This document shows, piece by piece, positions 29,986 through 38,958 of a stretch of 64,000 nucleotides of DNA. Within the stretch, counting starts at the first letter, position 1. Every line of letters starts with the position of its first letter. The notes beneath the pieces are model-generated. The model was not told where the DNA came from. It saw only the letters and a list, made by a program, of their open reading frames with translations, and did not search any database. This DNA is from Shewanella benthica KT99 (lineage in GTDB: Bacteria; Pseudomonadota; Gammaproteobacteria; Enterobacterales; Shewanellaceae), in the NCBI RefSeq assembly GCF_000172075.1, contig NZ_ABIC01000016.1:1-64000 (forward strand). The letters run 5' to 3'. The position numbers and the translations under genes were made by a program.

Positions 29986-30495
29986 ATGACTGAAATAGAA
30001 TTCTGGCAACTGGTAACGAGAGAGACACCCGCGCAAGACCAGATAAGCCTTGCCGATAACCTTAAGAGTAAATTAGAGCGATTATCTGACCAGGAATTGC
30101 TCGAATTTGATAAAATATTCGGTCAGCAGATGCGCAGATCCTATTTTTGGTCTATTTGGGGAGCGGCTTATATTATCACTGGTTGTGATTCAGAATATGC
30201 TTTTGCCGAGTACCGATGTTTTCTTATCTCATTGGGTCAAGACTGGTATGAAAAAGTGATCGCCAATCCCGATGAGATTGCCCGGTTAACTCAGTGGCCG
30301 GAGAAAGATGGTTATCCTTACCCGTTTTTGGATGAATATGATTTGATAGCCGGTCAGATCTTCGAAGATAGAACTGGCGAGGAACTTCCTTTTATCCCTT
30401 CCGGAAAAGCGACACCACAAGGTAAAAAATTCACCACTAAGAAAAAGCAGTTAACACTTATTTATCCACAATTGAGTCAAAGGTTTCCATTCTAA
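29986..30495 (+). CDS. DUF4240 domain protein
   Basis: A 169-aa cytoplasmic protein of unknown function. From ATG 29986 (MTEIEFWQLV), preceded by GAGAAGAGAAGCC, it shows the DUF4240 pattern: an N-terminal 'FW.LV' helix, LERLSDQELLEFDKIF near 30, then LW/IWGAAYIITGCDSEYAFAEYRCFLISLGQDWYEK-like core and NPDEIARL near 95. The upstream open extension from 29869 overlaps the inverted repeat and is not used. A terminator follows. Confidence 0.8.
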   Translation: MTEIEFWQLVTRETPAQDQISLADNLKSKLERLSDQELLEFDKIFGQQMRRSYFWSIWGAAYIITGCDSEYAFAEYRCFLISLGQDWYEKVIANPDEIARLTQWPEKDGYPYPFLDEYDLIAGQIFEDRTGEELPFIPSGKATPQGKKFTTKKKQLTLIYPQLSQRFPF

Positions 30496-30537
30496 ACTGG
30501 CTTTGTTTGGCTGATGTTTTAGAGAAGGGAAGCTAAT

Positions 30538-30562
30538 AAAGCGAGGTTAACCTCGCTTTTTT
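30538..30562 (+). terminator. Terminator after DUF4240 gene
   Basis: AAAGCGAGGTTAACCTCGCTTTTTTA is a perfect hairpin (AAGCGAGG/CCTCGCTT) with T-run, 43 bases past the stop. Confidence 0.9.
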
Positions 30563-30575
30563 ATTGAGCATCTAA

Positions 30576-30701
30576 TTAGGCAATAATCACTTCGACCTCG
30601 GTGGCATTATCATATTCACGTCCATGTTCGTTACAGATATTACTGATAAACTTGTTTTCAGCCTTTTCCAGGCCAGCGTCGAAATCTTGTTGCTGGTTAA
30701 C
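30576..30701 (-). pseudogene. Remnant of a small gene
   Basis: On the minus strand 41 codons read VNQQQDFDAGLEKAENKFIS, then NICNEHGREYDNATEVEVIIA and stop. This has normal protein-like composition but is preceded directly by an in-frame TAA and has no start codon. It looks like the end of a truncated small gene; I do not recognise the family. Confidence 0.4.
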
Positions 30702-30930
30702 TTATTCAGTATGTTAAACGGTAAACCATGAACCTAATCTGAATGAAAAGTGAGCGGTTTGATTTAGAGCGAGATGCCCGATTAAGAGTCGGTAATGGCT
30801 ATTTTGAGGAAGTTGGCTTGGGAGCTGTAAGGAAGGCGAGGCATAGATTGTCTCGCTCCCGTTTTCTATACTTATCTCGATAGCATTGGCAAGTGTCATT
30901 CCACTTGCCAATGTGGATTCGTTATATGAA

Positions 30931-31212
30931 TTATAGTGAAGTACAGATCTCTTCACCGGTATCTAGGTCGATAGAGTATTCGGTACAGATTGGCTGTAAC
31001 ATCTCGAGGTTTTCTTGCTCGAGTTGCTGATCGTTTTCCTCTAATTGCTCATCTGCACTCATGTCATCGGTGAGGGCCTGATACTGGCTAAGCACATCGT
31101 CGGCAGTAGCCTTAGTCTCATCTATCTTTAAGTTAGTTAGGTCGGTGGCACTCACTAAAGAAGATGCAGCGAGAAGAGAGAGCATTAATATATTTTTTAG
31201 TGAAGAAGTCAT
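30931..31212 (-). CDS. Small secreted acidic protein
   Basis: From ATG 31212 the product is 93 aa with a clear signal peptide (MTSSLKNILMLSLLAASSLVSA), then a very acidic, Gln/Glu/Asp-rich body (SADEQLEENDQQLEQENLEM) and an end with two Cys (ICTEYSIDLDTGEEICTSL), which could form a disulfide. Starts at 31224 and 31251 are also in frame. Unknown family, probably periplasmic. Confidence 0.6.
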   Translation of the reverse strand: MTSSLKNILMLSLLAASSLVSATDLTNLKIDETKATADDVLSQYQALTDDMSADEQLEENDQQLEQENLEMLQPICTEYSIDLDTGEEICTSL

Positions 31213-31324
31213 AGTTATACTCATAGTGCTTGGATAGATATTGTGTTGCATATTATCATCACCAACTTGAATATCTGCTGAACTGTTAGCGATTTCAGCC
31301 AGGTTTATAGATAAAAAGGAGTGC

Positions 31325-31630
31325 TTATTCTCTTGTCATTGTTTCACATTGAAACCCCTGTCGGCTGGAATCGAAGCGGCACCTTAGCCCGCATTCCCAG
31401 GGGGCGTGATCAAACTTGACCGACGTCTCTAATGCGTGTTCACGGCAGGCCTCATAGTTGATGAAGCCATCTTGCTTCTTATATCGACCCGAATCATAGC
31501 CATTGGTATACACGAAAGAGGACCAAGTTTCAGGTATATGGCTCTTTTCTGAGCGATTGATAAGATAGAGGCTAGTACCGAGAGCGATAAAAATCAGAGT
31601 AACAAGAATAAGCGCGGGAGAATTTTTCAT
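31325..31630 (-). CDS. Small membrane-anchored cysteine-containing protein
   Basis: A 101-aa protein with an N-terminal membrane helix (PALILVTLIFIALGTSLYLI, about residues 5-24) and a periplasmic part with four Cys (Cys62, then the WECGLRC pair and QCE). The last part (GLRCRFDSSRQGFQCETMTRE) suggests disulfides. Family not recognised. The gene is 73 bases before the small secreted protein and probably lies in its own unit; both point the same way. Confidence 0.62.
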   Translation of the reverse strand: MKNSPALILVTLIFIALGTSLYLINRSEKSHIPETWSSFVYTNGYDSGRYKKQDGFINYEACREHALETSVKFDHAPWECGLRCRFDSSRQGFQCETMTRE

Positions 31631-31856
31631 TTTATGTCAGGATTTTTAGCATTGAGTGACGCTATTCTATTTATCAATGATAACTTTTGATACAGTTATA
31701 TCTCATTATTATGTAATTAAATCTAGCGTGTTACGGTCTAGTATAAATGGGACTCTATACAAATGAATTGTCACTAATTGTTTTGCATTAAGCTCATATT
31801 CAGGTTAGATTTTGTACGCTAAATGCCATAGGAAAAACTTAGCCTAGGAGGCTGAT

Positions 31857-32393
31857 ATGAAGTTAATCCATCTATTACTAGCAGGAACTATGGTTTCTGG
31901 CGTGATGCTTTCTGGTTGCGCAGTTGCCGATGATGTAGCTGGAAATCCAGTGACAGAGCACGGTGTGGTTAAGATAACTTGGCAAGACCCTAAGAATTTT
32001 CGTGATGTCAAAGCGGTGAGCGATATTCAGTCGCGTTATGAGGCTCGTACGTTTGCAACATTAACCAAGGGCCTAGATAAAGAGGCTCGAAAAATTCTCA
32101 AACCTGAACAAAAACTTGAGTTAATCGTAACAGACTTAGATCTTGCTGGCGATGTCAGACCGACATTCGGTGCGACCATGAATGATATTCGCTTGGTCAA
32201 AGATATCTATCCGCCTCGCATTACCTTTAGCTATTCGGTACTCGAGGGCGATAAGGTGGTCATGGTAGGTAACGAGAAGCTGACCGATATGAGCTTCATG
32301 CATAACATAGGTCGTATGAGTGATAAGCCATTAAGATATGAGAACAAGCTACTTGCCGATTGGATGAAGAAGAAGGTTGAGCCTAAAATTTAA
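31857..32393 (+). CDS. DUF3016 lipoprotein
   Basis: A 178-aa predicted lipoprotein: signal peptide with lipobox VMLSGC (Cys21), then the DUF3016 domain with GVVKITWQDPKNFRDVKAV near residue 36 and LIVTDLDLAGD near 92, ending LADWMKKKVEPKI. Function unknown; found mainly in marine gammaproteobacteria. AGGAGG precedes the ATG by 5-6 bases. Monocistronic, with a strong terminator. Confidence 0.85.
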   Translation: MKLIHLLLAGTMVSGVMLSGCAVADDVAGNPVTEHGVVKITWQDPKNFRDVKAVSDIQSRYEARTFATLTKGLDKEARKILKPEQKLELIVTDLDLAGDVRPTFGATMNDIRLVKDIYPPRITFSYSVLEGDKVVMVGNEKLTDMSFMHNIGRMSDKPLRYENKLLADWMKKKVEPKI

Positions 32394-32403
32394 GTTTTAA
32401 ATG

Positions 32404-32443
32404 AAAAAGGCTAAATGAGCGAATCGCTTATTTAGCCTTTTTT
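32404..32443 (+). terminator. Terminator after DUF3016 gene
   Basis: A near-perfect long hairpin (AAAAAGGCTAAAT..AGCG / CGCT..ATTTAGCCTTTTTT) ten bases past the stop. It is A-rich on the left and T-rich on the right, so it can serve both strands and also end the convergent gene at 32475. Confidence 0.92.
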
Positions 32444-32474
32444 GTTGCGTTATTCAGAGCTCACAAAGTACAGA

Positions 32475-32786
32475 TTATTTTGATTGCTCTTTAAATGCCT
32501 GTAATGTCTGAATCAATACACCTAACTTGCGTACAAACTTCTCTAATGCAGCAGGCATATTTTCGCTATCAGTCGGTAGCGCTTCGAGTTCATCTGCAAG
32601 CTCCTGGACATAGGGCTTAAAGCGATTGCTGTTGGTGGTGAAGCCTTCAGTCTGAGTGAATATCCTATTGAACTTAGCATGACCCGCATTTTTTAACTCA
32701 TCGAGCTTGCCATCTGCATCGATGGATTTACGATAGGCTGATTGTAAGTTTTGTTTCAATTGTTCAATAACACGTGTATGTGGCAC
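32475..32786 (-). CDS. Conserved hypothetical helical protein
   Basis: A 103-aa soluble, mostly helical protein, MPHTRVIEQLKQNLQSAYRK at the start and FVRKLGVLIQTLQAFKEQSK at the end. No membrane segment, no metal motif. I do not recognise the family. It is divergent from the TraB/GumN gene with only 56 bases between. Confidence 0.65.
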   Translation of the reverse strand: MPHTRVIEQLKQNLQSAYRKSIDADGKLDELKNAGHAKFNRIFTQTEGFTTNSNRFKPYVQELADELEALPTDSENMPAALEKFVRKLGVLIQTLQAFKEQSK

Positions 32787-32842
32787 AAAAGCCTCTCATT
32801 GCATAAACTTTTAAATTATCGAGATTATAAGGGGCTAATCGG

Positions 32843-33724
32843 ATGGCAACAAGTCGGCATAGGCTATTAGTCGGTGTTGTATGGCTCGTTTTCTCGGGTT
32901 TTATCGCATCGACCCAGGCTGCAGTAGAAGATAGGCCTCCCTTTTTTAAGATCGATTATCAAGGTCAGACAGCCTATCTACTCGGTTCCATTCATGTAGG
33001 CCAGGCTGATTTTTATCCTATGGCACCGCTGATCGAAGCTAAATTTGAGTCGGCAGGATCTTTAGTTGTCGAGGCCGATGCGGGCAGTGCCGACATCATG
33101 GCTTTGATCAAAAAGTATGGCTTGAACAAGCTTGCCATAGACGTTGAAACTAAGACTGTACTCGATGCGTATTGTAAGCCAAGAGGCAGTGTGTGTGCTG
33201 CACTGAGTGGATTTGCGCCTTGGCTGCAGTCGATGCAACTGGGAATGAATCGATTCGAAGAGCTAGGTTACAGTGCAGGTTATGGTGTAGATCAGCGGTT
33301 TATTGCTAACAATCAAGGTCGGCCCTTGTTAGAGCTAGAAAGTACCGAGTTCCAGTTTCAGTTACTCTCCTCCTTCGATGAGGAGTCTCAGTGGGCCATG
33401 GTGAGAGATGCCATAGAATCACCGGACGAAGATATGCATGGCCTGGTTATGGCATGGAGAACGGGAGATGCGGCACATATCGCCGAGCTTATGCAGGGCC
33501 AGATGTCAGATGAGCGGGATATCTTTATGTTGGACAAATTGCTCTGGCAACGAAACATAGATATGGCAGCGAGAATTCGTGAGCTAATGCAAGAGTCTGG
33601 CACTCAGCAACCGCTATTTATCATTATCGGTGCCGGCCACCTGGTTGGCGATAGAAGTATTCCCATGGAGATGACTCAGCACGGTGCTAAGGTGAAAAGC
33701 TGTTGGCAGCAGGCGTGTGATTGA
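32843..33724 (+). CDS. TraB/GumN family protein
   Basis: Putative periplasmic member of the TraB/GumN (TIKI-like) family, which in animals includes metalloproteases; bacterial roles are unclear. The 293-aa product has a signal peptide (about residues 1-26) and the two family GxxH motifs, GSIHVG near residue 49 and GAGHLVG near 265, plus the conserved VVEAD. The last residues hold two Cys (SCWQQACD). Confidence 0.88.
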   Translation: MATSRHRLLVGVVWLVFSGFIASTQAAVEDRPPFFKIDYQGQTAYLLGSIHVGQADFYPMAPLIEAKFESAGSLVVEADAGSADIMALIKKYGLNKLAIDVETKTVLDAYCKPRGSVCAALSGFAPWLQSMQLGMNRFEELGYSAGYGVDQRFIANNQGRPLLELESTEFQFQLLSSFDEESQWAMVRDAIESPDEDMHGLVMAWRTGDAAHIAELMQGQMSDERDIFMLDKLLWQRNIDMAARIRELMQESGTQQPLFIIIGAGHLVGDRSIPMEMTQHGAKVKSCWQQACD

Positions 33725-33901
33725 TACCAATTAATCCCAGAGTTAATGTTAATCGCCAGCTCAATAAGGATTAAATAATGATTAAGTATTAAGGCTAGCC
33801 TGCATTTGCCTGACTATACTTTGGACTCATATTGGTACGCAAAACAATACTCGCATCCTAGATAGAGTTTGAGTTGGTCAAATTAACAGCAAGGAGGCTG
33901 A

Positions 33902-34528
33902 ATGCAAGCTGTCGCAATTCCTCCACCACGAATGGGTTTCGAGAAGATCCCCAGAAACTGGGATAGGAAGCATAACAAGGTCATAGCCAGAGTCGACCCC
34001 GGCGTTTTCTATATATCCTCCCATGACGAATATATCTTCACCCGTTTGGGTTCCTGCGTTGCCGCCTGTATCTGGGACCCCTTATTGGGGATCGGGGGCT
34101 TGAATCACTTCCTCTTGCCCGAGAAGGAACTCCACGAAGACTGGCATCAACTGACAAGTTATTCGTGTCGCTATGGAAACTTGGCCATGGAGCAATTGAT
34201 CAATGGCATCTTGACCTCTGGTGGTCAACGACAAAGATTGAAGGCAAAAGTGTTTGGTGGGGCGCAGATAACCAAGATGTCAGTGCTCAATGTCGGTCAA
34301 TCTAACATAGAGTTTGTCAAGGAATACCTGAAACTCGAGGGGATCGCGATAGAGTCGGAGGACTTGGGCGGTCCCTGGCCGCGTAAGGTGCTGTTTCACC
34401 CTAATAGCGGTAAAGTCTTGTTGAAACGTATGTCACCTGCACGCATCGGTCAGATGATGACTGAAGAGAAGGTCTATCTTAATAATATCGTCAAAAATAA
34501 AGAGGATAACCAGGTAGAGCTGTTTTGA
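33902..34528 (+). CDS. cheD: Chemoreceptor glutamine deamidase CheD
   Basis: Deamidates glutamines on chemoreceptors and so tunes chemotaxis. The 208-aa product has catalytic Cys52 in TRLGSCVAACIWDP and the His of GGLNHFLLP, and the conserved KVFGGAQ block. AAGGAGG lies 6 bases before the ATG. It stands alone, away from a che operon. The first 30 residues and a charged C-terminal tail (KNKEDNQVELF) extend beyond the family core. Confidence 0.93.
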   Translation: MQAVAIPPPRMGFEKIPRNWDRKHNKVIARVDPGVFYISSHDEYIFTRLGSCVAACIWDPLLGIGGLNHFLLPEKELHEDWHQLTSYSCRYGNLAMEQLINGILTSGGQRQRLKAKVFGGAQITKMSVLNVGQSNIEFVKEYLKLEGIAIESEDLGGPWPRKVLFHPNSGKVLLKRMSPARIGQMMTEEKVYLNNIVKNKEDNQVELF

Positions 34529-34623
34529 AATAGATTAATTCAGTTTGAATTTAGCGTATTTGGCGTATTTGGCGTACTTTAAGGTATACTCGCCAGCTTG
34601 AAAGCTGTTTGGTGAGATAAAAC

Positions 34624-35508
34624 TTGAAAGGTTCGGTTAACGTGGAAAATGATTATTCTATTGAATTGAAGGCGATGCCTTCGCTGTTTTCCCTCTATCG
34701 TAAGATCTTCTTCGGGCGTAAGCCAGGATGGAATGAGCAGCCTTTGCCACGGATCTATGTTTCAGTCTCTAATGTCAGCTTATCGCAAGATAAAGTGGCC
34801 CAATACTCATCGGTATGTGGCTTCGACTTTGACGGCACGACACTGCCCATGACTTACATGTATGTGATGGCATTTCGTCTGCATGCGGCTATCTTTATCC
34901 ATGATGGCATCACGTTTCCACTGCTAGGCATGATTCATCTTAACAACAGTATTTCTCAATACAGAATGTTAAATGTCGATGAAAAATTCGATATTGAGTG
35001 TACCTTAACGAGTAGCACAGTGACGGATTCAGGCTTAGAATTCGATTTAGTCTCGAAAGCTTTTGTCGATGGTGAATTGGTTTGGGAATCATCGTCTACT
35101 TACCTCTATCGTATCGAGAATGGTAAGCGCCGTATTCGCCCACCTAAGGCTAATGCCATGGCTTGGGAGTCACCCGAGGCCTGGAGTTTAGACGATGATT
35201 TAGGTCGCCGTTATGCGAAAGCTTCGGGAGACTATAATCTTATTCATCTTCACCCCATACTCTCGAAACGTTTTGGTTTCGACCGTGTGTTAGCCCACGG
35301 TATGTGGTCTAAGGCTCGCTGTATCGCCCAGATGATGCCGCAAATTGGCGAGCGTCCCTGCAAGGTGGATGTTGCATTTAAACTGCCACTGTTAATGCCT
35401 GCCGATGTGACCTTCGATTCCGAGGCCGATGAAGATGACTTAGTCTTTGAACTCAGAGATAAACGGGGTCGTCGCCCACATCTATCGGGAAAAATTAGCT
35501 TTCTGTGA
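34624..35508 (+). CDS. MaoC-like hot-dog domain protein
   Basis: Probable acyl-thioester dehydratase or hydratase-like protein. The C-terminal half has the MaoC hydratase signature: YAKASGDYNLIHLHP near residue 200 and FGFDRVLAHGMWSKAR near 222, with the Asp/His pair of the R-hydratase active site. The N-terminal half looks like a second, degenerate hot-dog fold. The start is not certain: TTG 34624 after GGTGAG, or GTG 34642 after AAAGG. The two repeated GTATTTGGC units at about 34556-34573 precede it. Confidence 0.82.
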   Translation: MKGSVNVENDYSIELKAMPSLFSLYRKIFFGRKPGWNEQPLPRIYVSVSNVSLSQDKVAQYSSVCGFDFDGTTLPMTYMYVMAFRLHAAIFIHDGITFPLLGMIHLNNSISQYRMLNVDEKFDIECTLTSSTVTDSGLEFDLVSKAFVDGELVWESSSTYLYRIENGKRRIRPPKANAMAWESPEAWSLDDDLGRRYAKASGDYNLIHLHPILSKRFGFDRVLAHGMWSKARCIAQMMPQIGERPCKVDVAFKLPLLMPADVTFDSEADEDDLVFELRDKRGRRPHLSGKISFL

Positions 35509-36490
35509 TAGATTATACCGCTTGGTATTAAGCAACGTTGCGGCCTGCAAGATGCTAAACCATTTCTGCTAGCTTTATTCTACTAGATTACTATTTATTG
35601 ATTTAGATTCAAAAAAGCTTAAATAAGCCTCACTAATCCTACTTTTGCTATTTTTCTCATCACATTAAAAGCAAGCGGACCTCGGCCTTTACGGATCCGT
35701 GATTCATCTTCTCTGAATGTCATATCTAACACCCAATGCATACTTTCTACTTGCCAGTGATTTCGCACAGAAGATAACGCCTGCTCTGCATTTAAATCTA
35801 ATGAGCTAATGTACCAACGTGTTTCAGTGGTCTCTTTACCTGTCATTTTTTCATGTACGTCTGATGTCACTTTGATAATGCTTTTTAAGCCAACCCACTG
35901 ATATTTATTATTTAACCAACTTTTATTAACCAGCACTTGCTGACAACGTCTTGTTTCAATTCGCCCTGTAGACCAGAATGATGACCTTTAAGCGCTAGAA
36001 TATAATCAGCCTTTTGCTTAACGATTAGCTTTGCTATCTCTTTTTGACATCCCATAGCATCGAGCGTGATGATGCTGACAACTCCAGGCGCTCACAGTAT
36101 GAAGTGCAGTTTTGCCGTCAATGGCAATGACATCGCAACCAGTACCTTCTAGGAGAGAAGAAATCCAAGCTTGAAAAGCTTTCTCTATTTCATCCGCTTT
36201 TAATCGGCAGATAACACGGGCAATAGTGTCATGCCGAGGAATACCGGCTTCAAAAGGACGATACTGACGAAGCCAATCAAGCTTTAGATGTCCAAAGTTT
36301 TCAATGTCTTCCCATCCTTCAGAGCCTGACATAACCGCACTTATAGCGAGTAAAATAATATCTAATAAGTTATGTTTTTTACAACGCTCAATACGGGGAT
36401 CCGCAATCGAATCAAAATGTTTTAAAAAAGTAGCAGTCATTAACATCACCAAAAAAGAGTATTTGGTGATCTGATCGCTACTTGAGCATA
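35509..36490. mobile_element. ISAs1-type insertion sequence remnant
   Basis: The element covers the broken transposase plus flanks. A hairpin of ATCACCAAA with TTTGGTGAT at about 36445-36471 lies at the transposase start, inside the right end. I could not find matching terminal repeats or a target duplication, so the limits are approximate. It sits directly before the fhs remnant. Confidence 0.5.
35619..36452 (-). pseudogene. ISAs1 family transposase, deleted and frameshifted
   Basis: N-terminal part (36452 down to about 36080) reads the ISAs1/H-repeat start, TATFLKHFDSIADPRIERCK, then DVIAIDGKT and VSAWSCQ. The next frame carries [20 protein letters not shown] and [11 protein letters not shown], and a third the end with WYISSLDLNAEQALSSVRNH and SMHWVLDMTFREDESR. 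About 30-40 codons between SAWSCQ and ITLDAM are missing and there is a further frame break near 35940. The element cannot make an active transposase. Confidence 0.88.
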
Positions 36491-36515
36491 AAGTTCAATT
36501 TATAATGATCTTACC

Positions 36516-37950
36516 GTGGAGATCTCTCGTCAAGCAAAGCTTAGTCCTATCAAGCATATCGCAAATAAGTTAGGCATAGAACCCGGTGAATTATCGCTAT
36601 TTGGCGATACTAAAGCAAAGATCAATTTATCGATATTAAATCGCCTGCAAGCAAATCATGAGGGGAAGTTGGTGATTGTCAGCGCCGTGACTCCGACTCC
36701 GTTCGGTGAGGGTAAGACAGTCACCACTATTGGTCTGTTCCAAGGATTAAATGCCATAGGTAAGCGTGCTACCGCTTGTATTCGTCAGCCCAGTATGGGG
36801 CCTGTATTTGGCATAAAAGGCGGAGCTGCTGGTGGCGGATATGCCCAAGTCGTGCCGATGGAGGAGCTTAACTTGCACCTCACCGGCGACATTCATGCGG
36901 TTAGCAGTGCTCACAACTTAGCGGCAGCGGCTATCGATGCTTGCCTGTTTCATCAATCCAGATTATCTCGAGATGAGTATGTTGTACAATCCGGATCTGA
37001 GCCTCTCAATATCGATCCTAAGCAGATCCTATGGCGCAGGGTTGTGGATCATAATGAACGCAGTCTGAGAAATATCAGCGTGGGGATAGGAGATAATAAC
37101 GGACCCGTACATGATTCTGGCTTCGATATCACGGCGGCATCCGAGTTGATGGCCATACTCGCCTTGAGCCGGGACCTGAAGGATATGCGTGGACGTATCG
37201 GTCGCCTGATATTGGCGTTAGATACCCAAGGGGCGCCAATTACGGCAGAAGATGTGGGCGTTGCTGGTGCTATGACAGTCATCATGAGAGATACCATCGA
37301 GCCGACCCTAATGCAGACGCTAACCGGAGATCCGTGCTTCATCCACGCCGGCCCCTTTGCTAATATTGCACATGGAAATTCATCGATTATCGCCGATAGA
37401 ATCGCGCTAAAACTGTCGGATTTTGTGGTCGCGGAAGCAGGTTTTGGTTCGGATATGGGCTTCGAGAAATTCTGTAATATCAAGGTCAGAGAATCTGGCA
37501 GGGCGCCCGATGCGGCCGTTGTCGTGGTGGCGATTAATCATTTCCCAACGGATATCGACACAGAAATCCAATGGTTTAAAGGGGCTGTGGCCGAGACATC
37601 GGCCTTTGGCTGTGAAGTCAGTGAGGCCTTTAGTGAAGGGGCTAGCGGCGCCGAAGCTCTGGCAAGAGCCGTGGTGAGTGCCACGGAGCAAACATCTAAT
37701 TTTAGATTTCTCTATCCCGTTAGATATCAGTATGGAAGCTAAGCTAATGACGATTGCCGAAGCTGGCTATGGGGCGAAAGGGATCCCAACAGACTTCGAG
37801 TTGCCAATAACCCAATTTAAGATCAATGCAGGAGCGGGCTTTATCACCGCCCTGGTCGGTAAAGTGATGACTATGCCTGGCTTAGGCGTTAAGCCAGGGT
37901 ACTTGAATATAGATATTAATGAGCAAGATGAGATAGTTGGATTGGCATAA
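36516..37950 (+). pseudogene. fhs: Formate--tetrahydrofolate ligase, decayed
   Basis: Would make 10-formyl-THF from formate and THF with ATP. The N-terminal half is readable ([20 protein letters not shown], then [16 protein letters not shown], the ATP loop). Two in-frame gaps are apparent relative to the family: about 50 codons where PDAAVVV joins VAINHFPTD (near 37520) and about 40 codons where GYGAK joins GIPTDFELP (near 37780). At about 37707-37712 one extra C (TATCCCGTTA for TATCCGTTA) shifts the frame, so the main frame stops at 37742. An IS remnant abuts the 5' end and the normal start is lost; only GTG 36516 remains. Confidence 0.9.
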
Positions 37951-38132
37951 ATAGAAGAAGGCTGATATGACGGCCTCTGGCATAATCGATGCTGAAGAAG
38001 TCAACTGCTGGCAACGTCCAGATTGAGTACATCCTGAGTGATGTAGCCAGATGTACTGAACAGGGTCTTTTATAACTCAAATTCTGTTAAACTCGTTCAC
38101 CGAATTATTGTTAAACGAAAGAGATCTAGCCT

Positions 38133-38468
38133 GTGTTATGTACTCATTGTAGTAAGACTTTTGGTGTCAATGCGGTCAAAAACCAGCGTGGTAAGGGTTT
38201 AAATGCGCAGATTCAATGTCCCCATTGTGATGCCTGGTTAGGTAAGAATCCTATTCTCACACGTTTAAAAATTGCCGCCTTTTATTCTGGAGGCGCTGCT
38301 CTAGTCTACGGTTATTTTGAGCCAGAGATGGGTAATTTAACTACACCTCTGGCCATAGTGGCTGTGATTGTCTTACTTGTCAGTCATATGATGGATCACC
38401 TAAGAGTAACCCAAGCGCCAGAGGTTAAAGAGGTCGACGATAGTGAGCATAGGCAGAAGTATCGCTAA
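38133..38468 (+). CDS. Zinc-ribbon membrane protein, hypothetical
   Basis: A 111-aa protein with an N-terminal zinc ribbon (CTHC near residue 3 and CPHC near 29) and two hydrophobic stretches at about residues 48-62 and 69-85. It starts at GTG 38133. Function unknown; family not recognised. It may sense or hold zinc, and zinc-uptake genes lie 0.8 kb downstream, but no direct link is shown. Confidence 0.7.
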   Translation: MLCTHCSKTFGVNAVKNQRGKGLNAQIQCPHCDAWLGKNPILTRLKIAAFYSGGAALVYGYFEPEMGNLTTPLAIVAVIVLLVSHMMDHLRVTQAPEVKEVDDSEHRQKYR

Positions 38469-38502
38469 CTTTTGCTGCAATATATTTTATTGAAAGCCTA
38501 AC

Positions 38503-38628
38503 TTAATTAATAACCCTAACCTGTGCTTCCAATGCGGCGTCGACATAGTAGATCCCGCCACCTATGGCGATGAAGAAAAAGGTGGTCCAAAAGATCATTT
38601 TACCGTTTTCACGTAGGAACTCTAACAT
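38503..38628 (-). CDS. 41-aa small membrane protein
   Basis: Reads MLEFLRENGKMIFWTTFFF, then IAIGGGIYYVDAALEAQVRV and IN. One membrane helix at about residues 12-28 with a charged N-terminal end. GGGGAG lies 8 bases before the ATG, a strong ribosome site that supports translation. It is too short for common gene finders. It is convergent with the zinc-ribbon gene. Family unknown. Confidence 0.62.
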   Translation of the reverse strand: MLEFLRENGKMIFWTTFFFIAIGGGIYYVDAALEAQVRVIN

Positions 38629-38958
38629 GGTGTTTACTCCCCTGATGGGTTTACGCTAGCTCAAATAGGATTAGCTTATTTAACTAATAGTGGTAATTTT
38701 AGACTTTAGAGCTTAAGTCAGTATTAATTGTGGCCTAGAATTGAGTGATGGCGATCATATTCTATGATGATATTATTCAATTAAGATCATCAGTTATATG
38801 TGCTTTTCTCGTTACAGACTCATTTTTTCTTACATTTATTTTGTGGATTTCACCGCGTTTTATTACAATCGTAACTTGACTTAACCCTCTGTTTGCATAA
38901 AATTGGACGCGCTGTTACCTCGTCTTGATTCGGGGTAGGCTGTTAAACGGTGGTATTC
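38629..38958. other. Intergenic region before the zinc-uptake genes
   Basis: AT-rich, 330 bases, no gene. It should hold promoters for the small membrane protein (minus) and the zinc cluster (plus). I looked for a Zur-type dyad and found none that convinced me. Confidence 0.35.

Noticed and set aside
30714..30956. Minus-strand 80-codon frame overlapping the small secreted protein's end
   Set aside because: It starts inside the tail of the secreted protein gene, has no ribosome site and a low-complexity, non-conserved look.
33723..33836. Possible second MITE with ATACCAAT and ATTGGTA ends
   Set aside because: Only about eight bases match at each end and the interior shows no similarity to the clear MITE at 43412, so it may be chance.
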